64,000 bases of DNA from Myxacorys almedinensis A (GCF_010091945.1 NZ_WVIE01000006.1:1-64000); one strand, 5' to 3'; positions 32,467 to 41,762 are shown, numbered from the stretch's first letter. Numbers and translations are program-made. Notes: generated by a model from the letters alone, not told the origin.

Positions 32467-33555
32467 ATGGCGAACCGACATCAGAAACACCGACATCAGA
32501 ACCGTTGTACGCGGTTGACGCATCATGTTTGCCCAATGTGCTGCATTTTGCCGCCGTATATGAGCGATCAGATCATTCTCAATGGAGATGCGACGCAGAA
32601 AGAATGGGCATTGCGGACGGTGCGCGCTTCGGAGCGGTTTCGGGGGCGGCGCGAGGCAGTGGGGATGGTTAATTTTAGTAGCGCGATCGCTGGTGAAAAA
32701 CGCCGCACCATTTTTGACGCAGAGACCGGAACTGACCTTCCGGGTAAGCTCGTGCGCGGAGAGGGCGATCCCCCCACTGGGGATATTAGTGTTGATGAAG
32801 CCTACGATGGGTCGGGCATCACCTATGATTTTTTCAACGACATTTTTGAGCGCAACTCGATCGATGGGTATGGGCTACGTCTAGATTCAACAGTGCATTT
32901 CGATCGCAAATACGATAACGCCTTCTGGAATGGCAGCCAGATGGTCTACGGCGATGGCGATGGTGAGTTATTCAACCGATTTACGATTTCGATCGACATT
33001 ATTGGGCACGAACTTACCCACGGCGTGACGCAGTATGAAGCGGGACTGGTCTACCGAGGGCAACCGGGGGCGCTAAATGAGTCGATGTCGGATGTGTTTG
33101 GCAGCTTGATCAAGCAGTATAGTCTCAAGCAACCAGCAGACGAAGCAGACTGGCTGATCGGTGCAGGACTGCTGACCGACAAAATCAGCGGCGTGGCGCT
33201 ACGATCGATGAAAGCCCCCGGAACTGCTTATAACGACAAAGTGCTGGGCAAAGATCCCCAGCCAGCAGACATGAAAAGCATTTATACCGGAACCGCCGAC
33301 AATGAAGGAGTCCACATCAATTCGGGCATTCCCAATCGAGCGTTTTATCTTGCCGCCAGCGAGATTGGGGGCAATGCGTGGGAGAAGGCAGGGAAAATTT
33401 GGTACGTTGCCTTGACCGAACGGTTGCGATCGCGCGCCAACTTTAGACGGGCTGCCAATGCCACCATCGCGATCGCGGGTGAGTTGTATGGCATCGATGG
33501 CGATGAGCAAAAAGCGGTGCGGAATGCTTGGAAGACCGTCGGCGTCATCGCATAA
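32467..33555 (+). CDS. protealysin-like M4 metalloprotease
   Basis: A 362-residue thermolysin-family zinc protease. The zinc site is GHELTH plus the downstream Glu in GALNESMSDVFG; the catalytic-type His is in GVHINSG. The protein has no signal peptide. Its first 45 residues (His- and Cys-rich, then CILPPYM) match the short propeptide of protealysin-type enzymes, whose PPxxM-like motif occupies the active site until cleaved. The ATG at 32467 has AGGAGAG at 7-nt spacing. A gene for an emfourin-type inhibitor follows after 23 bp, as in characterised protealysin operons. Confidence 0.9.
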   Translation: MANRHQKHRHQNRCTRLTHHVCPMCCILPPYMSDQIILNGDATQKEWALRTVRASERFRGRREAVGMVNFSSAIAGEKRRTIFDAETGTDLPGKLVRGEGDPPTGDISVDEAYDGSGITYDFFNDIFERNSIDGYGLRLDSTVHFDRKYDNAFWNGSQMVYGDGDGELFNRFTISIDIIGHELTHGVTQYEAGLVYRGQPGALNESMSDVFGSLIKQYSLKQPADEADWLIGAGLLTDKISGVALRSMKAPGTAYNDKVLGKDPQPADMKSIYTGTADNEGVHINSGIPNRAFYLAASEIGGNAWEKAGKIWYVALTERLRSRANFRRAANATIAIAGELYGIDGDEQKAVRNAWKTVGVIA

Positions 33556-33578
33556 ACCTTGAATGGGATGAAAAAGAG

Positions 33579-33944
33579 ATGAGAAAGGCAGTCTTATGCG
33601 CTATGGTTGCGATATTTCTCGTGTCCTGTTCATCCCTTCATTCGTCTATGCGCGTCACCTTTGAGCGGAGCGGTGGATTTGCTGGACTCATGCTGACCAC
33701 CTCCTTAGACACAGCAACCTTGCCGCCAAGTGAAGCCAACCAACTCCGGCAGTTTGTTCAGGCTGCCAATTTTTTTCAGTTGCCTACCGAAATGTCGTCG
33801 GCGTCCCAACCTGATCGGTTTCAATATGACATTGCCATAGACGATGGCAAGCGGCATCATGCGGTGCGGGTGGGCGAATCGAGCGTGCCTGAGTCGCTGC
33901 GCCCGTTGATCGATTGGTGTATGGAAAAAGTGCGAGGAGGGTAG
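33579..33944 (+). CDS. emfourin-like M4 protease inhibitor with lipoprotein signal
   Basis: A 121-residue protein. After the start comes a classic lipoprotein signal: MRKA, a hydrophobic run, then lipobox LVSC. The mature part begins MRVTFERSGGFAGL, the hallmark of emfourin, the small proteinaceous inhibitor of protealysin-type M4 proteases, and continues with LPPSEANQLRQFVQAANFFQLP and YDIAIDDG. Emfourins are normally cytoplasmic, so the lipid anchor is unusual. The ATG at 33579 is supported by AAGAG and the signal peptide; the frame opens earlier (33528) inside the protease gene. Inhibition of the upstream protease is inferred from family and adjacency. Confidence 0.82.
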   Translation: MRKAVLCAMVAIFLVSCSSLHSSMRVTFERSGGFAGLMLTTSLDTATLPPSEANQLRQFVQAANFFQLPTEMSSASQPDRFQYDIAIDDGKRHHAVRVGESSVPESLRPLIDWCMEKVRGG

Positions 33945-34062
33945 AGATTGCCCAGAAGACAGCCTGCACTGGCGCGAGTCGCTAAATCTGCGATTTGCCT
34001 ACACCTGACGGCACCAGATCTCAGGACATAGTGAGACTTGATAATTTGGGCTGGATTGTTGA

Positions 34063-34275
34063 TTACGGCTGGGCAGATTCTTCCAGCAAATCGAGGTAGG
34101 CAAACGGCAGCACGAACAGCCAAAACAACGTCGCGATCGCAACCACGATCGTGCTAAGGGAGCGAGCTTCTTCTGGGATATCTTGCTCTTGGCTTAGCAT
34201 CATCCATTTCCGGAAAAACAGAGGCATCAGTGAGACGTAGAATGCGATCGCAACGAGTAAAAATAAGGTGCCCAT
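34063..34275 (-). CDS. small membrane protein, two TM helices
   Basis: Seventy residues with two hydrophobic helices (MGTLFLLVAIAFYVSLMPLFF and TIVVAIATLFWLFVLPFAYL) separated by an acidic loop (SQEQDIPEEARSL). The Met at 34275 begins right at the first helix, so I prefer it over the longer frame from 34365. No function is recognised. It is convergent with the emfourin gene; upstream of it lies the repeat array at 34422. Confidence 0.55.
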   Translation of the reverse strand: MGTLFLLVAIAFYVSLMPLFFRKWMMLSQEQDIPEEARSLSTIVVAIATLFWLFVLPFAYLDLLEESAQP

Positions 34276-34421
34276 AAGCCAAGCTCTAAACTGTCCTACT
34301 AGTCCTGTAAGTCTTAATACAGAAATGGTAATGAAAGCCCGTGATATTGCCTGCACCCGATCCACATTTTTACTAAAGGTTTACGAAAGCTACATACAAT
34401 GCCTTCCTACGAAAGCACGTA

Positions 34422-34486
34422 AGGTCTGACGAGTAGTTTTGACGAAGAGTTCTGACAAATAGTTCTGACAAATAGTTCTGAGGGTT
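34422..34486. repeat. five 13-bp tandem repeats
   Basis: Five consecutive 13-bp units with consensus AGTTCTGACAAAT: 34422-34434 and 34435-34447 are diverged, 34448-34460 and 34461-34473 are identical, and 34474-34486 is partial. A further unit, AGTTCTGACAGAA, lies at 34655-34667 on the other side of the MITE-like element, suggesting the element split the array. Confidence 0.75.
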
Positions 34487-34487
34487 G

Positions 34488-34642
34488 TCATACCAAATTG
34501 ATTTTTCACGGCGACAGATCCTCGACCCCCCTGCCTACGGCATCCCCCCTGGGTCAGGAAGGACTTTCCGGCTCCCCACTTTACTCAGGCGGGGTTGGGG
34601 GAGGTCGCACATCTGTCGCATTTATAGATTAATTGGGTATCA
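34488..34642. mobile_element. 155-bp MITE-like element with ~32-bp inverted ends
   Basis: The left end TCATACCAAATTGATTTT (34488-34505) is an inverted match, 13 of 18, to the right end TAGATTAATTGGGTATCA (34625-34642). The inversion continues inward: GCGACAGAT at 34511-34519 and its exact complement at 34611-34619. The GC-rich interior has no coding potential that I can support. Size and ends fit a non-autonomous transposable element. It interrupts a 13-bp repeat array. No full second copy is in the window. Confidence 0.6.
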
Positions 34643-34689
34643 GAACGATCGCATAGTTCTGACAGAACATTGACGCCGATCTGCTTTCT

Positions 34690-35862
34690 CTAGCGTCTTC
34701 GAGCTTTGCTCACCATTTTGCGAGAAAGGCGTAACCTCAGATCTTCCTTCTCTGCCCAGTCTTGGACTAGGCGATAAAACGTTTGACGATCATCATTTTT
34801 TAAGACCGCCACCTGATCCGCCGTTTCGATCGCGTAGGGATAACCACCGCCAACAATCACTTCGGCGCGAACCCAATCGATCACGCGATCGCACAGCCCC
34901 GCTTCATAAACCCAAACCGGCATTTCCAGGCGCACCGGGTAGCTATCTCGATTTGTTTTGAGGTAAGAGAAAGCGACGTGATCGGCTAATTCTTGGTAAA
35001 AATCGCGGACTCCGACCCGCTGACAAAGAAAAAGCGGCGTGCGATCGCCCCATTGCATCTCATGGGTAGCCCGATTGAGCAGTTGGGCATCGTGAATCGC
35101 TTTGCCTTCGGGCAAGCCACACAGCCGCCTCAGCATCTCGGTCAAATCGCGAGCGGTAGACGTGTCGATAAATCCCACGAGCGGAACCCGATAATGCTCA
35201 CTTGCCCGAATCAAGTTGCGAATACATTTGACATAAAAATTCGTTGTTTCTTCATCAAACGCTTCGGCAAAACTCGCAATCAATGAGCCGTCAAAAAACG
35301 CCAGGCAGGTATCACACCCTGCCCGCTCTTCCATGTATTGAATCAAGCGCTCGGTTTCCATTTCAAACCGCCGCAGATTAACCTTGCGATCGGCAAGATC
35401 GCCCCGCCCAACCCGCAAATCGCTTGGCGTCAGCACCTCAGATTTGATGTCTTTTTCGTACTCCCCCGACGGCAAGTGAAAGTTTTCGTACCAGCCAATT
35501 TGCACCAGCGCGATCGGGATGGAAAAATCTTTGCTGGGATAAATTTGGGAGCCATCGACGGCAAAGGTAGAAATTCTGCTCAAGCGATCGCGCACCCAAT
35601 CCATGCTCTGCTCTCGGCTTTGCCACACCAGATGAGAGGGCATGATCCAATCTGGAGACTCGCCCCATGGCTCTAATGGGCGTGCGCCGCAGTCTTTGAT
35701 GCCGCCTAGCCGATCGAGCAAATGGGTGTGCGATCGCTGCGACATATTCGCCAACGCCACTCCATACTGCTGAAGCTCTTGCATGGCAGTCTTATCAAAG
35801 CGTGTAAACTCTTCTCGCTTTTGGTTTAACTGATCTAAAATTTGCGACGGTTTGACAGGCAT
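34690..35862 (-). CDS. NurA-domain nuclease-like protein
   Basis: A 390-residue protein with the NurA domain, a 5'-3' nuclease fold known from archaeal double-strand-break repair with HerA and widespread as a lone protein in cyanobacteria. The conserved acidic segments are STFAVDGSQIYPS and CLAFFDGSLIASF, each giving the Asp expected for metal binding. FIDTSTARDLTEMLRRL follows. The C-terminus is strongly basic (RLRLSRKMVSKARRR). No herA-like gene adjoins it. Role in repair is inference. Confidence 0.82.
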   Translation of the reverse strand: MPVKPSQILDQLNQKREEFTRFDKTAMQELQQYGVALANMSQRSHTHLLDRLGGIKDCGARPLEPWGESPDWIMPSHLVWQSREQSMDWVRDRLSRISTFAVDGSQIYPSKDFSIPIALVQIGWYENFHLPSGEYEKDIKSEVLTPSDLRVGRGDLADRKVNLRRFEMETERLIQYMEERAGCDTCLAFFDGSLIASFAEAFDEETTNFYVKCIRNLIRASEHYRVPLVGFIDTSTARDLTEMLRRLCGLPEGKAIHDAQLLNRATHEMQWGDRTPLFLCQRVGVRDFYQELADHVAFSYLKTNRDSYPVRLEMPVWVYEAGLCDRVIDWVRAEVIVGGGYPYAIETADQVAVLKNDDRQTFYRLVQDWAEKEDLRLRLSRKMVSKARRR

Positions 35863-36022
35863 GAAGATCCGAAAAGTTAATACCTAAGTACTACATCTTA
35901 CTGCCAAACGCAAGTCTGCTAAATCAAATCTATTGAACCAAATCTGCGCTAAACTCTTGTCTCACCAGCAAGACTATAGTGATAGATTCAGCGATAGATC
36001 GAGTGTTGAGCCTTGGTTTGCG

Positions 36023-36673
36023 CTATTTTGAATCGCGATCGAGAAGAACGCCGCGCAGCCCTACTAAACTTGCCGCCTCATAATCTTCCTTATTGCTATC
36101 CCCAACGTGCCATGCCATCTCAGCCGCGCAGTCATGTTTTTCTAGCGCCACCTGAAAGATTCTGGGGTCAGGTTTTGCCGCCCCAACCTCGGTAGAAATC
36201 GTGATGGAGCTAAAATAACCCGACAACTTGAGAGCATTGAGAACCAGATAAATGCGAGAGTCAAAATTCGAGATGATGCCTAGCGGAATGCCGAGAGTTT
36301 TGAGCCGCTTTAAAGTTGGCACAACATCTTGATAGACGATCCACGGGTCTGCCGTAGCGAAGTGAGAATAGACCTCTGAAAAGAACGCCGAGAAGTCTTG
36401 GAACTGCTCAAACACCCCGGCTTGCTGAAACGTTTGGGCAGCGATCGCGCTCCACCATCGATACTCAAGCTGCGGAATATCATCGGGTTGCGCCTGAGGA
36501 AACATGCAGGGCGACGACGCCTTAAACTGCTGATAAAACATTTGGTTCAATCGCTGCGGATCAACCTGAACCCCATGCTTTTGGGCAAGGTGACCATACA
36601 CTTCGCCAACACTGCCGCGAACCCCAAACAAGGTGCCAACAGCATCAAAAAAAATGACTTGGGGGTGTTTCAT
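36023..36673 (-). CDS. HAD-superfamily (HAD-IA) hydrolase-like protein
   Basis: A 216-residue HAD fold. Motif I is FFDAVGTLFG: the nucleophile Asp is kept, but the second Asp of the usual DxD is Val. Motif II is IISNFDSR, motif III the Lys in AAKPDPRIF, motif IV VGDSNKEDYEAA. A helical cap lies at about residues 15-95. The same DxVGT form is seen in HDHD3-like relatives, so this is probably a subfamily trait. Substrate unknown. A plausible phosphatase lacking the standard acid/base residue. Confidence 0.82.
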   Translation of the reverse strand: MKHPQVIFFDAVGTLFGVRGSVGEVYGHLAQKHGVQVDPQRLNQMFYQQFKASSPCMFPQAQPDDIPQLEYRWWSAIAAQTFQQAGVFEQFQDFSAFFSEVYSHFATADPWIVYQDVVPTLKRLKTLGIPLGIISNFDSRIYLVLNALKLSGYFSSITISTEVGAAKPDPRIFQVALEKHDCAAEMAWHVGDSNKEDYEAASLVGLRGVLLDRDSK

Positions 36674-36832
36674 AAAAGCTTACAGGTGAGATGAACACAG
36701 ACGATTTCTACCGTCTAGATACCGTCAGTTTGGCAGAGGCAACCGTACCCTCATCCCAGATTTTCTCGTCATGTTGTCTTGCTCCTCCCTAAAAGAGACG
36801 ACAAAGATGAGGGCTGCCAAACTCACGTTCTA

Positions 36833-38023
36833 TTATTCATCGTTTCCTGCCAAAGCGTTCACGATCGGGCGAGTTAACCAGCTAAACCCGACCCTAACCT
36901 GGTGTTTTAAGGTGGGCATCCGGTTGAGATAGGCAAGACGCCGCGCCACACCTGCCAACGAGCCGTCTAGCTGAATGCCCAGACCCGTCAGCGTGGCATC
37001 ATCAATGCCCAAGGTGAGCATTTCCCCCAAGTGTTGATACCGGAACGGCAACAGAGGGCGATGGGTTAGAGATGCCCAAATGTTCCAGCCTGCATAATCT
37101 GACTGTTGAAACGCGGCTTGGGCGGTAGCAGGAACCTGTTGCCCTTCTGCGTCTTTGCAATCTGCCAAATCTCCCACTGCAAAAATCTCAGGATGATCGA
37201 TCGCTTGCAGGGTGGGTGTCGTCATCACCTGACCGCGTTGATTATGCTTGAGCGATAGGTTTTGGACAACTTCAGCAGCGCGAGTTCCGACCGTCCACAG
37301 CACGATGTCTACCGGAATTGTATCCGTCGAGCCTTTGTAGAGCAAGGAAATACGATCTTCTGTCAGGTTTTCGACGGTGGTTTCTAGATCCAAAAAGATG
37401 CCTCGGTCTTCTAGGGCTTTGGTTGCAGCATCGCGGTTATGAGGCGGTGACGATCGCAAGATTTGATTGCTCTGCTCAACAATCCGAATTCGAGCACGGT
37501 TGCCCAATCGATCAGACAATTTACACGCCAGTTCTACACCGCTATAGCCCGCACCTACCACCGCGATCCGGATTTTATCGACATCCGATTCTTCTAGCAG
37601 TCTCAGCCGTTCTTCGAGGCGGTAGGCATCTGCGATCGCTCTAAACGGAATGGCAAACTCTGCCGCGCCCGGAACCATATCCATCGGCGTTTCTCCGCCC
37701 ACTGCCAGCACCAAGCGATCGTACGTCAGCGTTTCCCCCGTTTCTAGCTGAACTTGTTTTGCCTCAACATCAATTTCTGTGGCTGCCGTTTGCTTAAATC
37801 GAATCTCTGTCCCGGCTAGCAATTCGGCATAGGGCGGCGCAACTTCCCACGTCTGCATCTCGCCGGTTACCAGTTCATAGAGCAGGGGAGAGAAGACAAA
37901 GCGATCGCGCTGATCGACAAGCGTAATTTGGGGTTTATCGAGTTTATTCCAGGGCAATTGGCTGAGCCGCAGCGCTGTATATAATCCACCAAAACCGCCA
38001 CCGAGAATGCAAATCTGAGACAT
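36833..38023 (-). CDS. ndbB: type II NAD(P)H dehydrogenase, NdbB-like
   Basis: A 396-residue single-subunit flavoprotein with two Rossmann motifs: CILGGGFGGLYTALRL for FAD at the N-terminus and IAVVGAGYSGVELACKL for NAD(P)H. TVGTRAA and FAVGDLADC complete the FAD site. NDH-2 enzymes oxidise NAD(P)H with quinones at membranes without pumping protons. The length and the short C-terminus without a hydrophobic anchor resemble cyanobacterial NdbB, implicated as demethylphylloquinone reductase in vitamin K1 synthesis. The subtype assignment is less certain than the family. Confidence 0.78.
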   Translation of the reverse strand: MSQICILGGGFGGLYTALRLSQLPWNKLDKPQITLVDQRDRFVFSPLLYELVTGEMQTWEVAPPYAELLAGTEIRFKQTAATEIDVEAKQVQLETGETLTYDRLVLAVGGETPMDMVPGAAEFAIPFRAIADAYRLEERLRLLEESDVDKIRIAVVGAGYSGVELACKLSDRLGNRARIRIVEQSNQILRSSPPHNRDAATKALEDRGIFLDLETTVENLTEDRISLLYKGSTDTIPVDIVLWTVGTRAAEVVQNLSLKHNQRGQVMTTPTLQAIDHPEIFAVGDLADCKDAEGQQVPATAQAAFQQSDYAGWNIWASLTHRPLLPFRYQHLGEMLTLGIDDATLTGLGIQLDGSLAGVARRLAYLNRMPTLKHQVRVGFSWLTRPIVNALAGNDE

Positions 38024-38211
38024 AAGGCTTACGAGACGAGGCTACTCTTTTTATTCTAGAGACTCCCTCTTGATATTTCATGAGTCGGTTCATTCCTCTT
38101 TGCAAAGCAGTGCCGCCAGCGTCTCTTAGATCTGGTGTCTCTTAGATTTGGTGTCGCTTCGTGGCAAAATGTCGTAAACGCACAGCCCATATTCATACAG
38201 CAGGACAAGTC

Positions 38212-39267
38212 ATGACCAAACTGAACGTAGGACTGTTATTTGGCGGATGTTCTGGAGAGCATGAGGTCTCGATTTCCTCCGCCCGATCAATTGCTCAAGC
38301 GCTAACTGCCGAACCTAATGCCCAGAAGTACAAGCTCTTGCCGTTCTACATTGGCAAAGATGGGGGGTGGCGATCGCCAGAAATTGCTCAACAAGTCCTC
38401 TCATCGGGCACTGCGATTTCAGTGTTTGAAGAAAAACCCAATCGTTGGCAATTTCCAGCAGAAGTGTCTGCCGTAGATGTATGGTTTCCGATGTTGCACG
38501 GGCCGAATGGCGAAGATGGCACGGTGCAAGGTCTTCTTAAACTGATGCAAGTTCCGTTTGTTGGCTCTGAGGTGCTCGGTTCATCAGCAGGAATGGATAA
38601 GATTGCCATGAAAATGGTGTTTGCTCAGGCGGGGTTGCCGCAGGTAAACTATGTGGCGGTCACGCGATCGCAGGTATGGTCAAATGCCTGTGTGTTTCCA
38701 AAATTATGCGACGAGATTGAATCCCAGTTGGGCTACCCCTGCTTTGTTAAACCGGCAAACCTCGGCTCGTCGGTCGGCATCTCGAAAGTTCGCACCCGCG
38801 CCGAACTCGAAGCCGCCTTGGACAATGCCGCGAGTTACGATCGGCGGATCATCGTTGAAGCGGGAGTGGTGGCACGAGAAATAGAATGTGCGGTTCTCGG
38901 CAACGAGCAGCCGAAAGCCTCGGTTGTGGGAGAAATTACCTTCCAAAGCGACTTCTACGACTACGAAACCAAATACACCGTAGGCGAAGCGGAGTGGTTT
39001 ATCCCAGCAGACCTACCTCCCTCTGTGGCAAGCGAAATTCAAGAGCGGGCAATTCAAGCATTCATGGCATTGGATTGTGCAGGACTGGCGCGGGTTGATT
39101 TCTTTTACGTTGAATCGACAGGTGAGGTTTTGATTAATGAAATCAATACGCTGCCTGGTTTCACGGCAACCAGTATGTATCCTCAAATGTGGGTAACGAG
39201 CGGAATTCCCTATCCTGAATTGGTCGATCAGTTGATTCAGCTTGCACTGGCACGACACACAAAATAG
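38212..39267 (+). CDS. ddl: D-alanine-D-alanine ligase
   Basis: Makes the D-Ala-D-Ala dipeptide for peptidoglycan, an ATP-grasp enzyme. The 352-residue protein has [19 protein letters not shown] at the start, [31 protein letters not shown] and the C-terminal VDFFY...[17 protein letters not shown]. The ATG at 38212 has AGGA at 6-7 nt; an upstream GTG at 38161 only adds basic residues. The product of the M15 gene at the right edge would act on the same dipeptide. Confidence 0.97.
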   Translation: MTKLNVGLLFGGCSGEHEVSISSARSIAQALTAEPNAQKYKLLPFYIGKDGGWRSPEIAQQVLSSGTAISVFEEKPNRWQFPAEVSAVDVWFPMLHGPNGEDGTVQGLLKLMQVPFVGSEVLGSSAGMDKIAMKMVFAQAGLPQVNYVAVTRSQVWSNACVFPKLCDEIESQLGYPCFVKPANLGSSVGISKVRTRAELEAALDNAASYDRRIIVEAGVVAREIECAVLGNEQPKASVVGEITFQSDFYDYETKYTVGEAEWFIPADLPPSVASEIQERAIQAFMALDCAGLARVDFFYVESTGEVLINEINTLPGFTATSMYPQMWVTSGIPYPELVDQLIQLALARHTK

Positions 39268-39294
39268 ACTCCACTTCAGAATTCCTATCCAATC

Positions 39295-39483
39295 ATGCAA
39301 ACCACCACCGAATACAGTTGCGCTTACTGTGGCGAACCTAATTTAACCTTCGTCGATTGGAGCGCAGGCAGCCAGCAATCGTATGTCGAAGACTGTCAGG
39401 TTTGCTGTCGTCCTAACATTCTCTACCTTCGATTTGACGAAGACACCTTAGAAGTAGAAATTGATAGCGAATACGAAGAATAA
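39295..39483 (+). CDS. CPXCG-motif cysteine-rich protein
   Basis: A 62-residue protein with two zinc-knuckle pairs, YSCAYCGE and EDCQVCCRPN, characteristic of the CPXCG family, and an acidic tail (DEDTLEVEIDSEYEE). It likely binds one zinc ion. Function unknown. It follows ddl by 27 bp on the same strand, so is probably in its transcript. Confidence 0.85.
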   Translation: MQTTTEYSCAYCGEPNLTFVDWSAGSQQSYVEDCQVCCRPNILYLRFDEDTLEVEIDSEYEE

Positions 39484-39526
39484 GAATTCGACAACAGTTT
39501 AATCAACGCTAATCGGAACGCTGTTT

Positions 39527-39946
39527 TTATTTTTCTCCCATTACATGGACAAACAGTTCTCGCGTGTGGCGGTGCTGACGATGTTCCCACACATAAATGC
39601 CTTGCCAAATGCCAAGAACCAAGCGACCTTGCGCGATCGGAATCTGCTCAGAGGTGTGAGTTAGCACTGTCCGAATGTGAGCAGGCATATCATCGGCTCC
39701 TTCGGTGCTGTGGATGTAGTTCTCCCATTCTGGAACCAGTTTTGAGAGGAAGTTTTCGAGATCTTGTAACACATCAGGATCGGCGTTTTCTTGAATGATC
39801 AAACTCGCAGACGTGTGACGTAAGAACAAATTACACAGTCCGGTTTGGATGCCCGATTGAGCCACGATTCCTTGAATTTGCGAGGTGACTTTATGTAGCG
39901 ATTTACCCGTTGTTGAAATCTTGAGAATTTGTTGATAGTGAGTCAT
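39527..39946 (-). CDS. YjbQ/UPF0047 family protein
   Basis: A 139-residue conserved protein (UPF0047, sometimes called secondary thiamine-phosphate synthase enzyme). Landmarks are CNLFLRHTSASLIIQENADPDV, NYIHSTEGADDMPAHIRTVL and LGIWQGIYVWEHR. The conserved His and Asp/Glu residues likely bind metal. I chose the ATG at 39946, which gives the usual length; an ATG three codons earlier (39955) is equally possible. Convergent with the CPXCG gene. Confidence 0.88.
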   Translation of the reverse strand: MTHYQQILKISTTGKSLHKVTSQIQGIVAQSGIQTGLCNLFLRHTSASLIIQENADPDVLQDLENFLSKLVPEWENYIHSTEGADDMPAHIRTVLTHTSEQIPIAQGRLVLGIWQGIYVWEHRQHRHTRELFVHVMGEK

Positions 39947-40075
39947 AAAAGTCATAAAAATGTATTGCTAGAGCAGATGTCCCCATTCAAGCGGAAGCGA
40001 TGGGCTTTGCCAAGCTCCAGCTATTCTATGGCTCTCTCCTAAAATAAAGCTAATCCTGCTTCTGGTTAACCTACA

Positions 40076-40678
40076 ATGACAACCCTGCTCATCCAAGCCC
40101 AAAGCACTCCTCTCAAGGTTCACCTGCCCTCAGCATTGCAGATGACCAACGAGCAATTTTACGACCTTTGCTTGGGAAATCCTGACCTGCGAATTGAACG
40201 ATCTGCCACTGGAGATGTCGTCATTATGTCGCCCGCTTTTTCAGATACCGGAAACCGAAACTTTGAGATCGCTATTGAACTTGGAATATGGGCTAGACGA
40301 GACGGCACAGGCATCGGCTTTGATTCGAGTGCAGGGTTTACGCTTCCAAATGGAGCGACTCGTTCTCCGGATGCTTCTTGGACTAAATTAGAGCGGTGGA
40401 ATGCGCTGAGTGACTCGCAAAAAGCATCCTTTGCCCCCATCTGTCCCGATTTTGTGATTGAACTTCGCTCTTCGAGTGACAGTCTTACTGAATTGCAAGC
40501 CAAAATGCAGGAATATATGGACAACGGTACGCGACTTGGACTGTTAATAGATCGCAAGAATCGCACCGTTCAGATTTACAGACCCGATCGCACCTGCGAA
40601 CTTCTAGACGCCCCAGAATCTGTAAGCTGCGATCCTGAATTACCGGGCTTCACGCTTAAAATGGCAAGGATTTGGTGA
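40076..40678 (+). CDS. Uma2-family (DUF820) PD-(D/E)XK protein, intact site
   Basis: A 200-residue Uma2 protein. In contrast to the copy at 902, its catalytic landmarks are intact: LRIERSATGDVVIMSP, TRSPDASWTK and DFVIELRSSSDSLTELQAKMQEY, giving Asp, Glu and a downstream Lys. The C-terminal part LGLLIDRKNRTVQIYRP is typical. It stands alone between the yjbQ-like and ycf66 genes. Cellular role of the family is unknown. Confidence 0.9.
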   Translation: MTTLLIQAQSTPLKVHLPSALQMTNEQFYDLCLGNPDLRIERSATGDVVIMSPAFSDTGNRNFEIAIELGIWARRDGTGIGFDSSAGFTLPNGATRSPDASWTKLERWNALSDSQKASFAPICPDFVIELRSSSDSLTELQAKMQEYMDNGTRLGLLIDRKNRTVQIYRPDRTCELLDAPESVSCDPELPGFTLKMARIW

Positions 40679-40784
40679 TATACAACTTAACCAAATTGAC
40701 CGAATCGAGAAAACCATACCTCTGAAAGTACAGCCCAAGCGGTAGAGTTAAGGAAGCAATTCGGTGACAGTTAGGAGCAGCGCT

Positions 40785-41762
40785 ATGCTGACATTTCTTT
40801 TAGCTTTATTGGTCGGACTGGGCAGCCTTGCCTTATATCTGTCGGGCTTTATTTATCCAGAAGTCTACCGCAAAAACGATTTGATCTGGAGCGGCGTTGG
40901 GCTATTTTACGCGCTGGTGCTGCTGGTGTGCGGCGATCGCATCACAGGCGGCGTTTTGCTCGGACAGATCGCCAGCGTTTCGCTCATCGGCTGGTTTGCT
41001 TGGCAAACGCTAGATGCCCGGTTGGGACACACCCCTAATCCAGAAGAATTAAAGGCTAAAGTCGGCGAGGCGCTCCAACCTGCGAACCGAACCCAAATCC
41101 TCGGACAGATGAAGCAGCAGTTTTCTGGAGTCGTTAACCAGGTGAAAACCGCAGTTGGCAGCAAATTAGAGGCAACTGCGCCGTCTGAAACAGCTTCCAC
41201 CGAATCTTATACACCCCTGACACGAGATGATTTTGGAAATCCCTCGCCTACGGTTGAAACGACGGCAGATCAACCTGGAACTGTCCCAGATCAAACCGGA
41301 ACGAAGGCTGATTCAGGCGGAGCGACCCCTACGTTGGGCGGTGCGATCGCAGGCATTGGGCAAACGATCGGCAATCTGTTCAAAAAGCCAGAGAAAAATA
41401 CGTCAACCTATGTGCGAAAAGAGTTTCGAGACGAGGAAAAGGCTCCGACCGTTAGCGTAGACAGTGAAACAGGGGAAACAACCGGGGGGTATGCAGAAGC
41501 CGCCGTTGCCGCAGAGAAAGCAGTCGAAGAGCCAACCGCTCCCGTTAATCAGCCTGCTACATCCGACTCCGACATTCCTGCCGACGAGATCGTGCAAGAA
41601 GAAATGGAATATGAGTCAACTAAATCTGCCGACCAACCCGTGCATCCCAATCCTCCCGATCCAGAGCTAGTCGAAGCGGCGATCGAAGATGCGGAAAAAA
41701 AACATCTTCCTGCTGATCCTCCAGAGACAACCGAAGAAACAGACTCGCCGCCAGCGTCCTAA
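40785..41762 (+). CDS. Ycf66 family protein
   Basis: A 325-residue protein. The first 95 residues match the Ycf66 membrane domain found in cyanobacteria and some plastids: three hydrophobic segments (MLTFLLALLVGLGSLALYL, IWSGVGLFYALVLLVCG, LGQIASVSLIGWFAWQTLDAR). The remaining 230 residues are hydrophilic, Pro/Thr/Glu-rich and probably disordered. The ATG at 40785 has AGGAG at 8 nt and is preferred over a GTG at 40764. A photosynthetic role is suspected for the family but not established. Confidence 0.85.
   Translation: MLTFLLALLVGLGSLALYLSGFIYPEVYRKNDLIWSGVGLFYALVLLVCGDRITGGVLLGQIASVSLIGWFAWQTLDARLGHTPNPEELKAKVGEALQPANRTQILGQMKQQFSGVVNQVKTAVGSKLEATAPSETASTESYTPLTRDDFGNPSPTVETTADQPGTVPDQTGTKADSGGATPTLGGAIAGIGQTIGNLFKKPEKNTSTYVRKEFRDEEKAPTVSVDSETGETTGGYAEAAVAAEKAVEEPTAPVNQPATSDSDIPADEIVQEEMEYESTKSADQPVHPNPPDPELVEAAIEDAEKKHLPADPPETTEETDSPPAS

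Noticed and set aside
34485-34673. 62-residue plus-strand ORF
   Set aside because: It is contained almost wholly within the MITE-like element and its inverted ends, so is not a gene.
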